A DNA stretch of 64,000 nucleotides, from contig NC_021681.1 of the NCBI RefSeq assembly GCF_000247815.1, positions 15,080,201-15,144,200 of the forward strand, written 5' to 3'. The stretch comes from Ficedula albicollis. Taxonomy: Eukaryota; Chordata; Aves; Passeriformes; Muscicapidae. The position numbers and the translations under genes were made by a program. Positions 52,283-63,130 of this stretch are shown here, piece after piece (the stretch's first letter is position 1; every line of letters starts with the position of its first letter). The notes beneath the pieces are model-generated. The model ran no database searches, had not been told where the DNA came from, and saw only the letters and a list, made by a program, of their open reading frames with translations.

Positions 52283-55200
52283 CTGCACAGGAAAACAAGC
52301 AGAGAGGGAGGGAAACAAATGGGGAAAGACATCTATGGATAATCACGTTGGATTCCTCCATTCATCCCACTAAAATGTTATTGTTCAGATAGAACAGTGT
52401 GCAGGAACAGTCAGAGATGTGTGTTTAAAAATAAGATGCTGCACTTGTCTTACAAAAGGCTGCAGTTGCAGCTGTTTTACAAACTGGCTGAGCTTGATCC
52501 ACTATCCCTATTTTTATTTGGCAGCAAACTAACTTCACAGGTTAACTGCTATTGATAAAAGAAAGGTGATACACGGCATTTATAAAGGGGAATTGTTTCC
52601 TGCACGGTGTCACATATGGCAGGTGACCCATTACCTGGGTCTTTGACAGCCCCAGGGCCAGCTGGGGCTCAGATAAGCAAGGAGGTAGAAAGTATTGCAC
52701 AGTAATAGAGGGGACGAGTCAGAGATGCCCTAACAGGGCTTTTCCATAGGTTCTCTGGCAATGTAGTGTTCATCGAAATTGTATAGGAGCAGTCCTTTGA
52801 TGAGACTGAAAACGGGAAGATTTTGGGTATATATGGTAAATTTCCTGACAATTTGATTAATGAGGGCATGAGGAATGTGTGAAAGAATTTCTACACAGCA
52901 ATATTCTTTGCAGTTCTTTTTATACAAAACAATAAGTTTTCCCATCTTAATTCAGCATTTTTGAGGCATTTTTTCCACCAGAAGTTTTATTTTAATTAGT
53001 TGTGGAAATGGTAAAAATTCCTGCAGCTGAGAATAACCTCAACTTTTGCCCTCAGAAATACTTGCCAGTGAAATGCAAGCCCAAGAGAAGCCCTGGAAAA
53101 TTAATTCTTTATCAGTTCTTGTTGAGGAACATAAATAAAAATAATTTTTGTTCTGTAAGTTGGCAACTGCAAAGTAACAAGCAGGAGAGAATGCTGTGGT
53201 GCAGTCAAGTCTAACTTTGTGCCAGCACTGTTAAGCTGCCTCACCCTGGGGCTTTGGGGCTGTGCACACCCCGCTCAGAACTGCACGGCCCTTGGTCTCA
53301 TCTGGGCAGGCTCCTTCCCTCACACCTCTCGGGCACGAGCTGCACTCCACATTCACCATTCCAGCATCCTCAGCCCCGCCGAGTCTTTTCTGGCTGCTTC
53401 TCAGATGAGGTCAGGGAATGGGAATCGGTGGTGTATCCCTGCGAGGGGAGCATCCCATCAGTGCTGGAGCAGCTACGGAGCATCACAAAGGAGGGGGAGC
53501 CCTTTGTTTGGCCTGTCCCTTCCTCAGGCACCAGCGTATCCAGCGCTGCTGCACCGAGCCCGAAGGCGAAGGGGAGCAAAGCCAGGATGCTCAGCCTGTT
53601 CCCTGAAGGGAAGCCCTGCTTTCCCCGCAGCTGGGGAGGCACAGGCGGGGCGCTGGGGCTGCCAGAGCCATCCTGAGCCTGCCTGGAGAAAAGGGGAATT
53701 AACTCCCCGGACTGGAACTCGATGGCAAAGGTGGAGCCATGCCTGTTCCTGCCCCAGGAGCTGTGTGTACCCCTGCCGTGCTCTGTGCTACTCAGAGAAG
53801 GGACGGGGAGCTGTGCCTGTTCCTGCCCCAAAATCTGTACCACTGCCGTGCCCTGCGTTATCCAGGGATGCTGAGATGTACCAGTGCCGTGCCCTGCGTT
53901 ATCAGGGAGGGAGCTGTGCCTGTTCCTGCCCCAAAATCTGTACCACTGCCGTGCTCTGTGCTACTCAGAGAAGGGACGGGGAGCTGTGCCTGTTCCTGCC
54001 CCAAAATCTGTACCACTGCCGTGCTCTGTGCTACTCAGAGAAGGGACGGGGAGCTGTGCCTGTTCCTGCCCCAAAATCTGTACCACTGCCGTGCTCTGTG
54101 CTACTCAGAGAAGGGACGGGGAGCTGTGCCTGTTCCTGCCCCAAAATCTGTACCACTGCCGTGCTCTGTGCTACTCAGAGAAGGGACGGGGAGCTGTGCC
54201 TGTTCCTGCTCCAGGATCTGTACCACTGCCGTGCTCTGTGCTACTCAGAGAAGGGACGGGGAGCTGTGCCTGTTCCTGCCCCAAAATCTGTACCACTGCC
54301 GTGCCCTGCGTTATCCAGGGATGCTGAGCGGTACCAGTGCCGTGCCCTGCGTTATCAGGGATGCTGAGCTGTACCACTGCCGTGCCCTGCGTTAGCCAGG
54401 GATGCTGAGCGGTGCCTGTTCCTGCCCCAGGAGCTGCAGGTACCACTGCCGTGCCCCGTGTTTTCGGGAGAAGGGATGCTGAGCTGCCCTGCAGCGCAGC
54501 CCGCGTCCCCTCTTGCGGCCGCCCTGCGCCACGGCAGCCCCGCCACCCTCGGCTCCGCAGTGTCCCCGCGCTGTCCCGTACGAGGGACAAAGTGCCTTTT
54601 TCTATTAAAAACAATAGCTCAAACTGCTGCCTCCCTGCACGCTTTCCCCGTGCTTTGCAAAGCGTTACAAACCGATGTGGAAGCCAGATCAGGATCTGGG
54701 CTCTCCCGTAATCGGTGGGTGTCAGAAAAAGCTGTTAAAGTGGACTTAGATTTAATCTGCTCTTTTCCAAAAGTTTCTGCTTTGTGCCAGGCATTCGGCA
54801 TTGTACACACTGCATTGATTCGGGAGGATCAATCTATTTATCAGCTTTCACAAATTAATTTCCTTGTCTCTAAAGGTGGCCAGCTCAGCTCGTACAGGAA
54901 CGAGCTGATATTCACTGAGCGACTGGGACAGGATCCTTGGTTTTATTTACTCCTCTAGGTGCAGCAGCCTCTGCCTGTTTCTGTCTAAAGGCACTTTTCC
55001 ATCAAAAGCCTTATTGCACTTTCATAGCATCCATCTGATCTGCAGTCCATGCTGCTGGTGGTACCACACTATCACTGCAGTGATCAAAGCAGCTCAGGTG
55101 GTTCTAATAAATGGCTCAACCCCAAACTTAAAAGCTAAACAGCTCCCCCAAAGTGATAATCCCAACTCAAAACTGCAAACTGTGCTGATGCTGCTGTGAA

Positions 55201-58200
55201 AGGGGGACTTTGTGCAGCGTGTCACTCATTTTCATCAGCTCGTTCAAAGACAAGCTGTTTTTCAAACCACAATTTCCCTTTTTTTTTTTTTTTGTTTGTT
55301 TTTGTTGTTGTTTTTGGGGTTTTTTTGTTTGCTTCTTTGTTTAGTTTTTCCCTTGTACTGCACATAGAATGAAAGATTTCTATCCAAAAAAACACAGGAA
55401 AAATTTGGAATACCATGTAAAGCATAGCTTCAAAAATTACCTTTTTTATTTTGCCTGGAAAGGGAAAACATGCTAAAAAGCAAATGATGAGCGAGCTGAT
55501 TTTGATATCTTGAAGAGGTGGACAGAACAGAATAGTTCTACTTAAGGTTTTAAGAATTTTGTATTTTATCACTTTTGGCTGCAGCCAAACAGTCCTAGTG
55601 GCAGACTGGGTGGATAAATGGAAAAACAAGAAAATATTGCAAAACTTAGTTTGAAAAAAGTACTTGTAATATTGACTGGCTCCCGTGAATACTTTCCATT
55701 TCCAGATTAAGCTTTAAGCATGTTATTTAATACTTTGTGGCATTAGAGATGCCATCCAAGAGAAGACAGTTAGCAGATGAACAGAACAAGACAGGGAAGC
55801 TCTCTCAGATACGGGAACAGCCCCTAAAGCTGTGCCCCAAACTCGCTGTCTCTCCCCAGCCACATCGAGCACCATTCACTGCTTAGCCCTGGGGGTTTTT
55901 TGGTTTTTCAAACACACACTGCTGTATTGAGTAAACCCTCATTTATCCAAAGCTGATGGAGATCTTGAAGCTCATTCTACTGCCTGCCTGCCCATTTGCA
56001 TGATGTGTCCTTCATCTTTCTGTTCAAAGCATCCACTCCACTGGACCTTCTTTCCACCCCAGTCTCAGGAGCACCCAGCCCTGCCCCTCTGCTTGTGAAC
56101 CTCAAGCACATTTTTTGCTTTAAATAAGCTCATGATCAAAAACATAGTTTTAAACTGAATGTTAGTTCACACCAGTGGAAAGAAATATACTGGAAAATCA
56201 CACATACTGGAATGTTGTCAGGTAGCTTTGCAGCAGTGTTGGAATAAATGAACTAGTGCACGTATTATTCATCACAGCTGAGGGGTGGCACAGTGTTTGA
56301 ATGGGTTCTGATCAGAGGCACCTCATAACTGACCAGCAAACCTGCTGGGGGCCAAAGCTAACCCATCAGTGTCCAGAACACCTCGTAACAGCCTTCCTCC
56401 AACTTTATCACTGGCAGGAGCATTTAAGAGTTTACCTCTGTTTGCCTTTAGAATCCACAGAGGATGAAGAAATTCTGTCAATCGGGGAGCCAAATCCTGG
56501 GAAGCTTCTTTTCTTCTTGGTCTCAGTCACCTCGTTCTCCAGAGACACCAAGTCATCAAGAAGGAGCAGCTTGGATGCCAGGTTGGTGGATGACTTCTCT
56601 TCACTGGCAATAGGATGGTCTCCCGTGTCCAGAGCAGCAGAAGGCTCCAGAGGCTACAGAAGAAAAAACAGTAAAATTTCAGCAGGCTGCTCAAGTCCCA
56701 TTAAAAAATTAAAAAATAATTCAACCAGTGTCATAGGAGCAGTCCTGTAAATACAGAACTACCAGGACACTGAAATTGGGAAAATGTTTTAAAACAAAGT
56801 TCCTTCTCTGAAATGTGGCCTCTTTCCACCAACAGGATTTTGCTGTCGAAGTCTGGAAAGTTTTTTTTATAGAACTGAACTTGCTTTCATTATTATTGCA
56901 AGAAATATTAAAATTTGTTACTTCACAAAGACTATTTCTGCAGGCCATCCCACTATCCCTTTCTCAGAACTGTGATTAGTATCACTTAAAGCATGAGCTG
57001 AGCAATTTAATCCTTCTGGAAAATGCAATCATCATTGCCAGACTCCAATATCCATTCTGATAGTTTTCAGGAAACTGATTTTTGTTTTTTAAATGAATGT
57101 TAATAAATGGTAACGAAGACATCTACAGAAGTTTCCATCCATATCTGACAACTTAATTAATTGTTATGCAAAAAATGTCCCCGAAAAAACTTGCCTAATA
57201 AGTGGTAACGAAAACATCTACAGAAGTTTCCATCCATATCTGACAACTTAATTAATTGTTATGCAAAAAATGTCCCCGAAAAAACTTGCTCAGCCCTAAC
57301 ATTCAAAGAAATTATTCAATAACACTACATGGGGAGGAGGAAGGGAGAGAACACACTTTTGAACTGATGCAGCAGTTTGAACCTTAATTACAACATCAGG
57401 CTTAACACCATTTCAAAATCAAACTCTGCTATAAGACTAGCTGAGAATACTGGGGTCTATCAAGAAATAGTTAAATGAATTAAAGTGAAATAGTTGCCTT
57501 GCACGTAACAGAAAAATACAGGGCAGCAGTTAGTCTACAAAAGCAAACCCAAGTCATTGTCTCTTTGAATGAAACACACCTTCTTGTTCACTTGATCTTC
57601 ACAGAATTAGAAACATTACGACTTAGACCAAATTTTATTCTGTCTTGAGAAGCACACCACTATGGTTGTTACTCATACATGCTGGGCTTAGCACGTGTGA
57701 AGGAAGGCAGCACATGGGTGATGCAATATCCTTGTCTACTCCAGCTGTGGGGGGATGCTCCCCACTGCTGATGGGGGGCTGACAGTGATGGAGTGTATAA
57801 AACTGTGACCTTTATATGAGGAGGAGCACACGACCACAATGATCACACCGGTGGTGTAGCACTATTGAAACCTTTATAAAGGATCTCACACTGTCCCCTG
57901 ACTCTGCTTTTTGTGAGCCTCAAGTACACAGAGCTGTCCTTTCTGCTCTCCTTTAGGGTTATAAAACTTTCATAGAGGTTTGCAACAAATGATGCCTTTA
58001 AAAAAGACCGAACTCTTCCTTCTGGTTCGTGGGGATAAATATCTACAGTAAAAATTCAAACTAGAAGGGCAAAAAGAGACTTTGCTCTTGAATACCTTGA
58101 AACTCCACTTACTTTGTCTTCAAAAGATATAATGGAATTGTAAGAAGTCAAGTGACAGCTAAAATGTAGTCAGAAGTAGAAAAAAGTTTTCTTCTGGTGA

Positions 58201-59593
58201 GCCACTGAACAAAGTACAATTTCACAGATAAGCAGAGATGAGAGTGGGTGTAGGTGGTATAGTGGAGGGTTTGCAAACTTAGGAACAGCAGTGAAATGAA
58301 TAAAAATTTGTAATTTTTTCCTAAAGGAAAAGAGCTTCCCAGTCCACCCAGTGAAGTCACCAGATGGTGGATTTAAAATTCATATAAGGAGTTACTGTTT
58401 AAATACTGCACACGAATGAAGGGGAATGTGTTGCCAAAGAATGTCGTGGATACTGAGATTTTAAACTGCTTCAGAGACAAATTCTGGCCCATCATCCACT
58501 GGCCCAGTGGAGGTCTCTAGATCTAGAAGTCTGCAAAGATGTTCTGCTCTTACATTCTTTTCACAAAAATCTATCACTGATGGAGGCAGGATACCAGCAG
58601 TCTGTGACACCAGAAAAGCAGCTGCTGCAGAACTTTGGAGAATCAGGTCATGCTTATGTGAAGACAGAGAGCAAGGCAGAAGGATCCATCAGTATTCTTC
58701 AGTAACCATGTAACGTTTAAATTATCTTAAAACCTATGTCAAAACCCTAGAGGCAAACAGTGCTACTTTGAGTAAAATTTTAGATACTTGATTTTTTTTT
58801 TTTTTTATGGCATGAAACCATTACATAAATACCTCTTCTGACAAATCTGCCTTATGTCAAGATGACATAAAAATAGGGAATGCAGTAGAAGTATTTTCAG
58901 GTGCAACCCCTACATATCATCCTGGGTGAATTATGAGACAGCTCATCCATTTCATCTGCTGCTTTCCTTTCCAAGCTTAGACAAGTGACTTTGCTCCTCC
59001 CACCTCCTGGTCTAGTCCATCTGCTTTAATGGGTAATTCTTGTGCAGGTGGTCTTCTCCCAGGGATCTCCTTACGACTTCTGAAAGCTGCAGCTTTCTCA
59101 TGCTATTATTTAAGAAGAATTAAACTTTTGCTTCAGTGTTAGAGAAGTTTGCTTTCCCTCCTGCCATCACCTCCTTCCCCTCTTGAGGAAGTTCTCTTTC
59201 CACTGGACAATGTTTGGTCCAGGAAACACACAGGAAATCCCCAGGTGTTTTGGGAGAGGCTGTGAGAATTTGGGTGAGGCCTCATTCAGTCTGTCCCCCC
59301 AGAGCCATGCAATTTGCATCTCTCTCTTCTTGAGGCTCCTCCTCAATGCTCACAGAGTCAACACTGACCCTTCACCTTCCAACAGTGTTTACCAGTGTCT
59401 TCTTCACTGGATACCCCAGTGACTTCCTCACTCTGTGGCTAAAAACGCCCAAGGAAGAGCAGTTATGTGACAACCACCAGGAGCCTTCACCTACCTCTGG
59501 AGCTGCCTCTGCCAGGAGCACAGAGCTGGAGTCCCACCACAGCAGGGCAATCACCAGGGCCAGATGCACCACCACGAGCTGGAACTGCAGCAT
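52198..59593 (-). CDS. OSTN: OSTN: osteocrin (musclin) precursor, three coding exons
   Basis: Secreted peptide of bone and muscle that binds the natriuretic peptide clearance receptor NPR3 and so spares natriuretic peptides (family knowledge). In transcription order the coding exons are 59593-59495, 56653-56436 and 52282-52198. They total 402 bases, 133 residues plus stop, exactly the human length. Residues 1-28 are a signal peptide ([20 protein letters not shown] then DSSSVLLA). The central exon holds [15 protein letters not shown], the KKKR processing site and the first natriuretic-like motif FGSPIDRIS. The last exon holds [12 protein letters not shown], the second motif, and ends NTRG. Human has FGSPLDRL and RRFGIPMDRIG at these places. 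The introns are GT-AG and phases match (0, then 2). The ATG directly follows a TTCTCCTTTGCAG acceptor, so at least one upstream 5' UTR exon is expected. It is convergent with UTS2B. Confidence 0.95.
53735..54440. repeat. GC-rich minisatellite, 70-bp unit plus shorter variant units
   Basis: Successive units start GAGCTGTGCCTGTTCCTGCC at 53808, 53911, 53981, 54051, 54121, 54191 and 54261. The five from 53911 are spaced exactly 70 bases and almost identical; one has CTCCAGGATC for CCCAAAATC. Diverged or shorter units of about 40 bases (GTGCCCTGCGTTATCAGGGA type) cap both ends. The unit lacks stops in the forward frames, which explains long but spurious open frames over the array (53219-54367 and overlaps). 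Confidence 0.93.
55278..55335. repeat. T-rich and TTG/TTTG low-complexity stretch
   Basis: A pure T tract is followed by TTTG, TTG and GGGG-T runs. It reads as A/C-rich on the OSTN strand. Confidence 0.8.
56436..56653 (-). CDS. OSTN: OSTN coding exon 2 (first natriuretic-like motif)
   Basis: The acceptor is TTTCTTCTGTAG (AG at 56656-56655 on the minus strand, with the exon's first bases just below) and the donor GTAAAC at 56435. The exon enters in phase 0 with Pro-Leu-Glu-Pro and leaves in phase 2 after SKGKQ plus AG. It contains the most conserved OSTN block, [20 protein letters not shown], then [16 protein letters not shown]. Confidence 0.94.
56654..59494 (-). other. OSTN: OSTN intron 1 (between coding exons)
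   Basis: 2.84 kb, AT-richer than the neighbouring intron. It contains the 95-bp tandem duplication at 57101-57290 and a T tract near 58790-58806. No additional exon or RNA gene was recognised. Confidence 0.75.
57101..57290. repeat. Tandem duplication, 95-bp unit, two copies
   Basis: TAATAA(A/G)TGGTAACGAA starts copies at 57101 and 57196. Both run to TGTCCCCGAAAAAACTTGC. I see only about two base differences, including GAAGAC/GAAAAC. Confidence 0.92.
59495..59593 (-). CDS. OSTN: OSTN coding exon 1 (signal peptide)
   Basis: ATG at 59593-59591 lies immediately after a pyrimidine-rich acceptor ending GCAG. The exon encodes 33 residues ending AEAAPE and is followed by the donor GTAGGT at 59494, in phase 0. 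The hydrophobic core [15 protein letters not shown] is a clear secretion signal. Confidence 0.92.
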
Positions 59594-59846
59594 CTGCAAA
59601 GGAGAACAACCTATAACTGACTCCACAGCTGCAGCCCCTGAGGAATCTTGCTCCACGGGTCTTAGAGAAGTAAAAGCAAAGGGAGACTCTCCCCATGGCT
59701 GTTAGTAAGTTTTATCTGTCAGAGTCACAGCATATAACCAGATCATGCCAGCTGAATGCATTCACCTTGCATGCAGAAACAGCTCCCTCCTCTGCTTCTT
59801 CCTCTACAGCCCTGCCAATCTTTTGAGTCCTGTCTGCACAGTGGTG

Positions 59847-60224
59847 CAATCCTTGCAGCAGCAGCAAGTGAGAAATGCAAACTCGCCTTCAAACCAGATG
59901 AACTGGATGCTCACTTGCAAGCAGGGAGACTTTGGCTTGTTTGCTAGGCTGACCCTGACCTCCCCAAGTGCTGGAGAGGTGCTTAAAGCTGTGACAGAAG
60001 TCATACAATCCTTGCAGCAGCAGCAGTGAGGAATGCAAACTCGCCTTCAAACCAGATGAACTGGCAATCCTTGCAGCAGCAGCAAGTGAGAAATGCAAAC
60101 TCGCCTTCAAACCAGATGAACTGGATGCTCACTTGCAAGCAGGGAGACTTTGGCTTGTTTGCTAGGCTGACCCTGACCTCCCCAAGTGCTGGAGAGGTGC
60201 TTAAAGCTGTGACAGAAGTCATAC
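59847..60224. repeat. Composite tandem duplication: full unit, 59-bp partial unit, full unit
   Basis: A 159-base unit starting CAATCCTTGCAGCAGCAGCA (59847-60005) is followed by a partial copy of its first 59 bases (60006-60064) and then a full copy (60065-60224). The partial copy has GCAGTGAGGAATG where the full copies have GCAAGTGAGAAATG. Confidence 0.92.
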
Positions 60225-60711
60225 ACCCCTCCAGGAGTATTTTGAAGGCAAGGCTGCATTTTGCTAATTCTCAACGTGATCTAGTGGGAGCCACAACTTC
60301 CAATGGCATCCTGCAATTAAATCATTCACAGTAAGATTGCAAAGGGATGTGTGCTGATACTGGTGATGGTCTGACCAAGTGTCACAGCTGCAGAACCAAG
60401 CCTTTAAGTAGTGCAGGGAGTTTTGGGAGGCTCAGAATGGGGAAGGTGCTTGGTTACCTATGGACGTGGGTTTAGCCCACATTGTTTAAGCCCTTGTTTG
60501 GATCTAGGTGTTAAAACCTGTGCCTCCAATTCCCCAGGTGAGAAAGTTTCAGATGATGTCAGGAAGAGCTAGGCCGAGGCCTTTTGCCAAAAGCATCTGC
60601 TAATTTGCTGATTTCTCTGTCTCCAGGTTCTGCCCCAGAGTATAATTCAATTCTGATTCTGCCATTCTCTGCTGACTCTCCACTGGGCAAAAGCAGAAAC
60701 ACAAAGAATGC

Positions 60712-60835
60712 ATGAGTATATATATCTATATACACACATAAATAATTATTATTACTATTGTCCATAATATGAGTATATATATATATATATATATCTATAT
60801 ACAGACATAAATAATTATTATTACTATTGTCCATA
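60712..60835. repeat. Duplicated AT-rich segment with a (TA)n microsatellite
   Basis: ATGAGTATATATAT ... CATAAATAATTATTATTACT ... GTCCATA occurs at 60712-60766 and 60769-60835. The second copy has an expanded TA run, and CACACA is changed to CAGACA. Confidence 0.9.
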
Positions 60836-61201
60836 AGGGATAGGCAGTTAGGAAGAAAGCTGCTGGTTACTGTGCAGGGGTGAGGCAGAGAGCTCACTGG
60901 AATCAAAGTCAAAGCACTAAACCAGGTGGTACCAGTGTCTCTCAGTCTAACAGCAACAGCCATTGCTTGAGATAAACACAGGGGTCTGTCTGGGTGTTTT
61001 CAAACCTCTAACTCTCTACAATGTATATTTTTCTATGTGGGTGTGCATTGAAATTTGAAGTATCAGTCTACTACCTTCACAGGTAACCACATCCTGATTA
61101 TTTGGCTACAGAGACGTAAAAATAAATGCCAAGGTTAAAAACATATGTTTATTATGGTTTAAGATCTGTGCTGGTATTCATTCAACCCAAAGAGTAAAGA
61201 G

Positions 61202-61211
61202 CTAAAATTAG
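61202..61211. promoter_or_regulatory. MEF2-consensus site upstream of OSTN
   Basis: CTAAAATTAG fits YTAWWWWTAR exactly and is about 1.6 kb upstream of the OSTN start codon. MEF2 control of OSTN is known in mammals. A single match in AT-rich DNA is weak evidence. Confidence 0.2.
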
Positions 61212-62811
61212 CAACTGGTACACTAATGAAAATAAACAGTAAGGCACCTGCAACACTAAAGACATTTGATTAACTGCTCAGAACTCGGCGCCAGTGAAAT
61301 TAGAAGCGGAGGAAATTGTAAGGACTTAAAGCTTGGCTCCACTTCCCAAAGAAATAAGCAGCTAAAGAGGTGGTGTCACTGACTGAAAAAGGAGCAAAAC
61401 TCAAGTCTACCAAGACCCTGTTGTACTGATTTTCACGCATCAAGGGGACCAAGGCAAGGAAGAAAAGGCAGGGTTATTGTAGTGGAACAGTTCGGCTTTA
61501 GAAAAGCAAATTGAATTGCAAAGCTAATGATGCAGTGAGGACTATGTAAATATAATTAAAATCACACTTTCTTCTGCCAGTCTGGGACTTAGTTTTACCA
61601 CCTTCAGCCATGTCACAGGACCGTAGTTATTAGAAGAAGTTATTGGTATTTTTCCTTGAGCTCACTTGTTGCAATTGGCCAAGCAGAGCCCTCTGGCCAA
61701 AAAGGGGTTTTCCCAGTCATGCACTGGCTATTGCTTCACCCCATCCATATTTTACCTTGACACATTCCAAGAGAGGCTTTAAGAGAGGCTGGACAGTATT
61801 TGTTACTGAAGGAGAATAAGCAAAGCTCTGACAACTTTTCAAGATGAACCCTTACTATATGTATTGAAATTCCATCCTTCCAGAAAATTCTTCACCACCA
61901 ACTTCACAGAGCTAGGTCAAGGGATTGGTGTATAATTCCTTGTCTGTAGTATCTCAGAGTCTTGTGTTATCTGACATAAAATACGGTTTTCCCTTCTCTA
62001 AATGTAATTGCAAGTCTGAAATTCAGACATATTTATGTGTCTTAGTGATACTTTTGCTTGAAATGTGTCAAAACTAAAGTTCCTCATATAATTAGGTGTC
62101 TTTGTTGCAGGTCCAATTAAAATAAAATTAAAGATAAAAGAAAGAACAGCATTCTGCCTTATCAAAGCAGGATAAACATACAAAACTTTTACTTAGGAAC
62201 CTGTGCAGAGCCTTTTTCCAAGAAGAGATCACAAGAAAGCAAAATGCTTTACCAAACAGAAACTGTAAAGTCTCCAACATCAAACCAAAGGACTTAAAAG
62301 ATGTTTTTCTTACAAAGAAAAAAACAAAACCCAAAATGACATCTTGAAGATAAGTGGGCTGAACAAACCCCAGACAGAATGCAATTCATCACCAAGCTCC
62401 AAACCCATTGCCTGTCAAAAATGGTAACAGCCATCATTGTTCTTACCCATTTGAACAACGATATTTCACATTACTGTGGAGATTACTCTGCAAGCATAAA
62501 TCACAAGGGACTTATTTTTCTTACTGGCCTGTTAGCAAGAGAACCGAGGCAAGACATCACGCCTTGCACTGCAATCCTTCACTGCAGCTGCCAGTCTGTA
62601 CTGATGGCTGTGCTCTGCTTCTGCTGTGACACCAGCACGGGACATGCCCAGGTCACCTGCAAACCTTGTGGCCAAGCCTGGAAACCCCTGAGGTTTTGCC
62701 CTGGATGCCACCAAAATGACCTGATGCAGAGCCAAGGCTTGGCTGTCCCACAGGCACTGGGGAGTGTCGCTGGATGCTGCTGGGAACCAGGGAAAAAGCA
62801 GCCTTGAAGCC

Positions 62812-63130
62812 TTGGGTTTCTCAGCCTGCTCAAGGAGAAGAAATTATAACAATGATTAAACACCTGCAGGGCTCATGAGAGGTGTGCTGTTTTGCAGAAA
62901 GCATGTTTTCAAAGAGGTGTTGCCTTCTTGGACCAATGAGTCTTTTCTATTCTGTTTTGCACGCACTACCCTATAAAGTGTGGTGTTTCTTTAAATAAAG
63001 CTCTCTCTCTCTTTTGCTTCTCCATTGCATGAGGAGCTATGTGCCTTTTTGCTGCTCTCCTATAGCCCCAAATACCACAGGGGGGCTCCTGGCAGTGCCC
63101 CTGATCTCCAGTGCTCCTCTCACCACACTG
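62812..63130 (+). mobile_element. Possible solo LTR of an endogenous retrovirus
   Basis: A promoter-like order is seen within 70 bases: ACCAATGAG (about 62932), TATAAA (62972-62977) and AATAAA (62994-62999), followed by a CT-rich stretch. The poly(A) signal placed just after the TATA box is characteristic of some avian retroviral LTRs. No gag, pol or env remnants flank it. Ends, TG/CA termini and target-site duplication could not be fixed. A chance cluster is possible. Confidence 0.4.

Larger units (their letters stand above)
52283..56435 (-). other. OSTN: OSTN intron 2, containing the GC-rich minisatellite
   Basis: 4.15 kb. The middle (about 53220-54600) is strikingly GC-rich and holds the 70-bp array. 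The CpG-rich tail around 54480-54600 could pass for a CpG island. A T/G-rich low-complexity stretch lies at 55278-55335. No further OSTN exon is needed by the phases. Confidence 0.75.
59594..62811. other. OSTN upstream region
   Basis: At least one non-coding 5' exon of OSTN should lie here or further right, but no donor could be assigned. It contains duplications at 59847-60224 and 60712-60835 and one MEF2-type site at 61202. The rest is unique sequence. Confidence 0.5.

Noticed and set aside
53219..54395. Repeat-protein-like frames of 382 and 218 codons
   Set aside because: The frames exist only because the 70-bp minisatellite unit has no stop in any forward frame. The same DNA is open in several frames at once, and it lies within an OSTN intron on the opposite strand.
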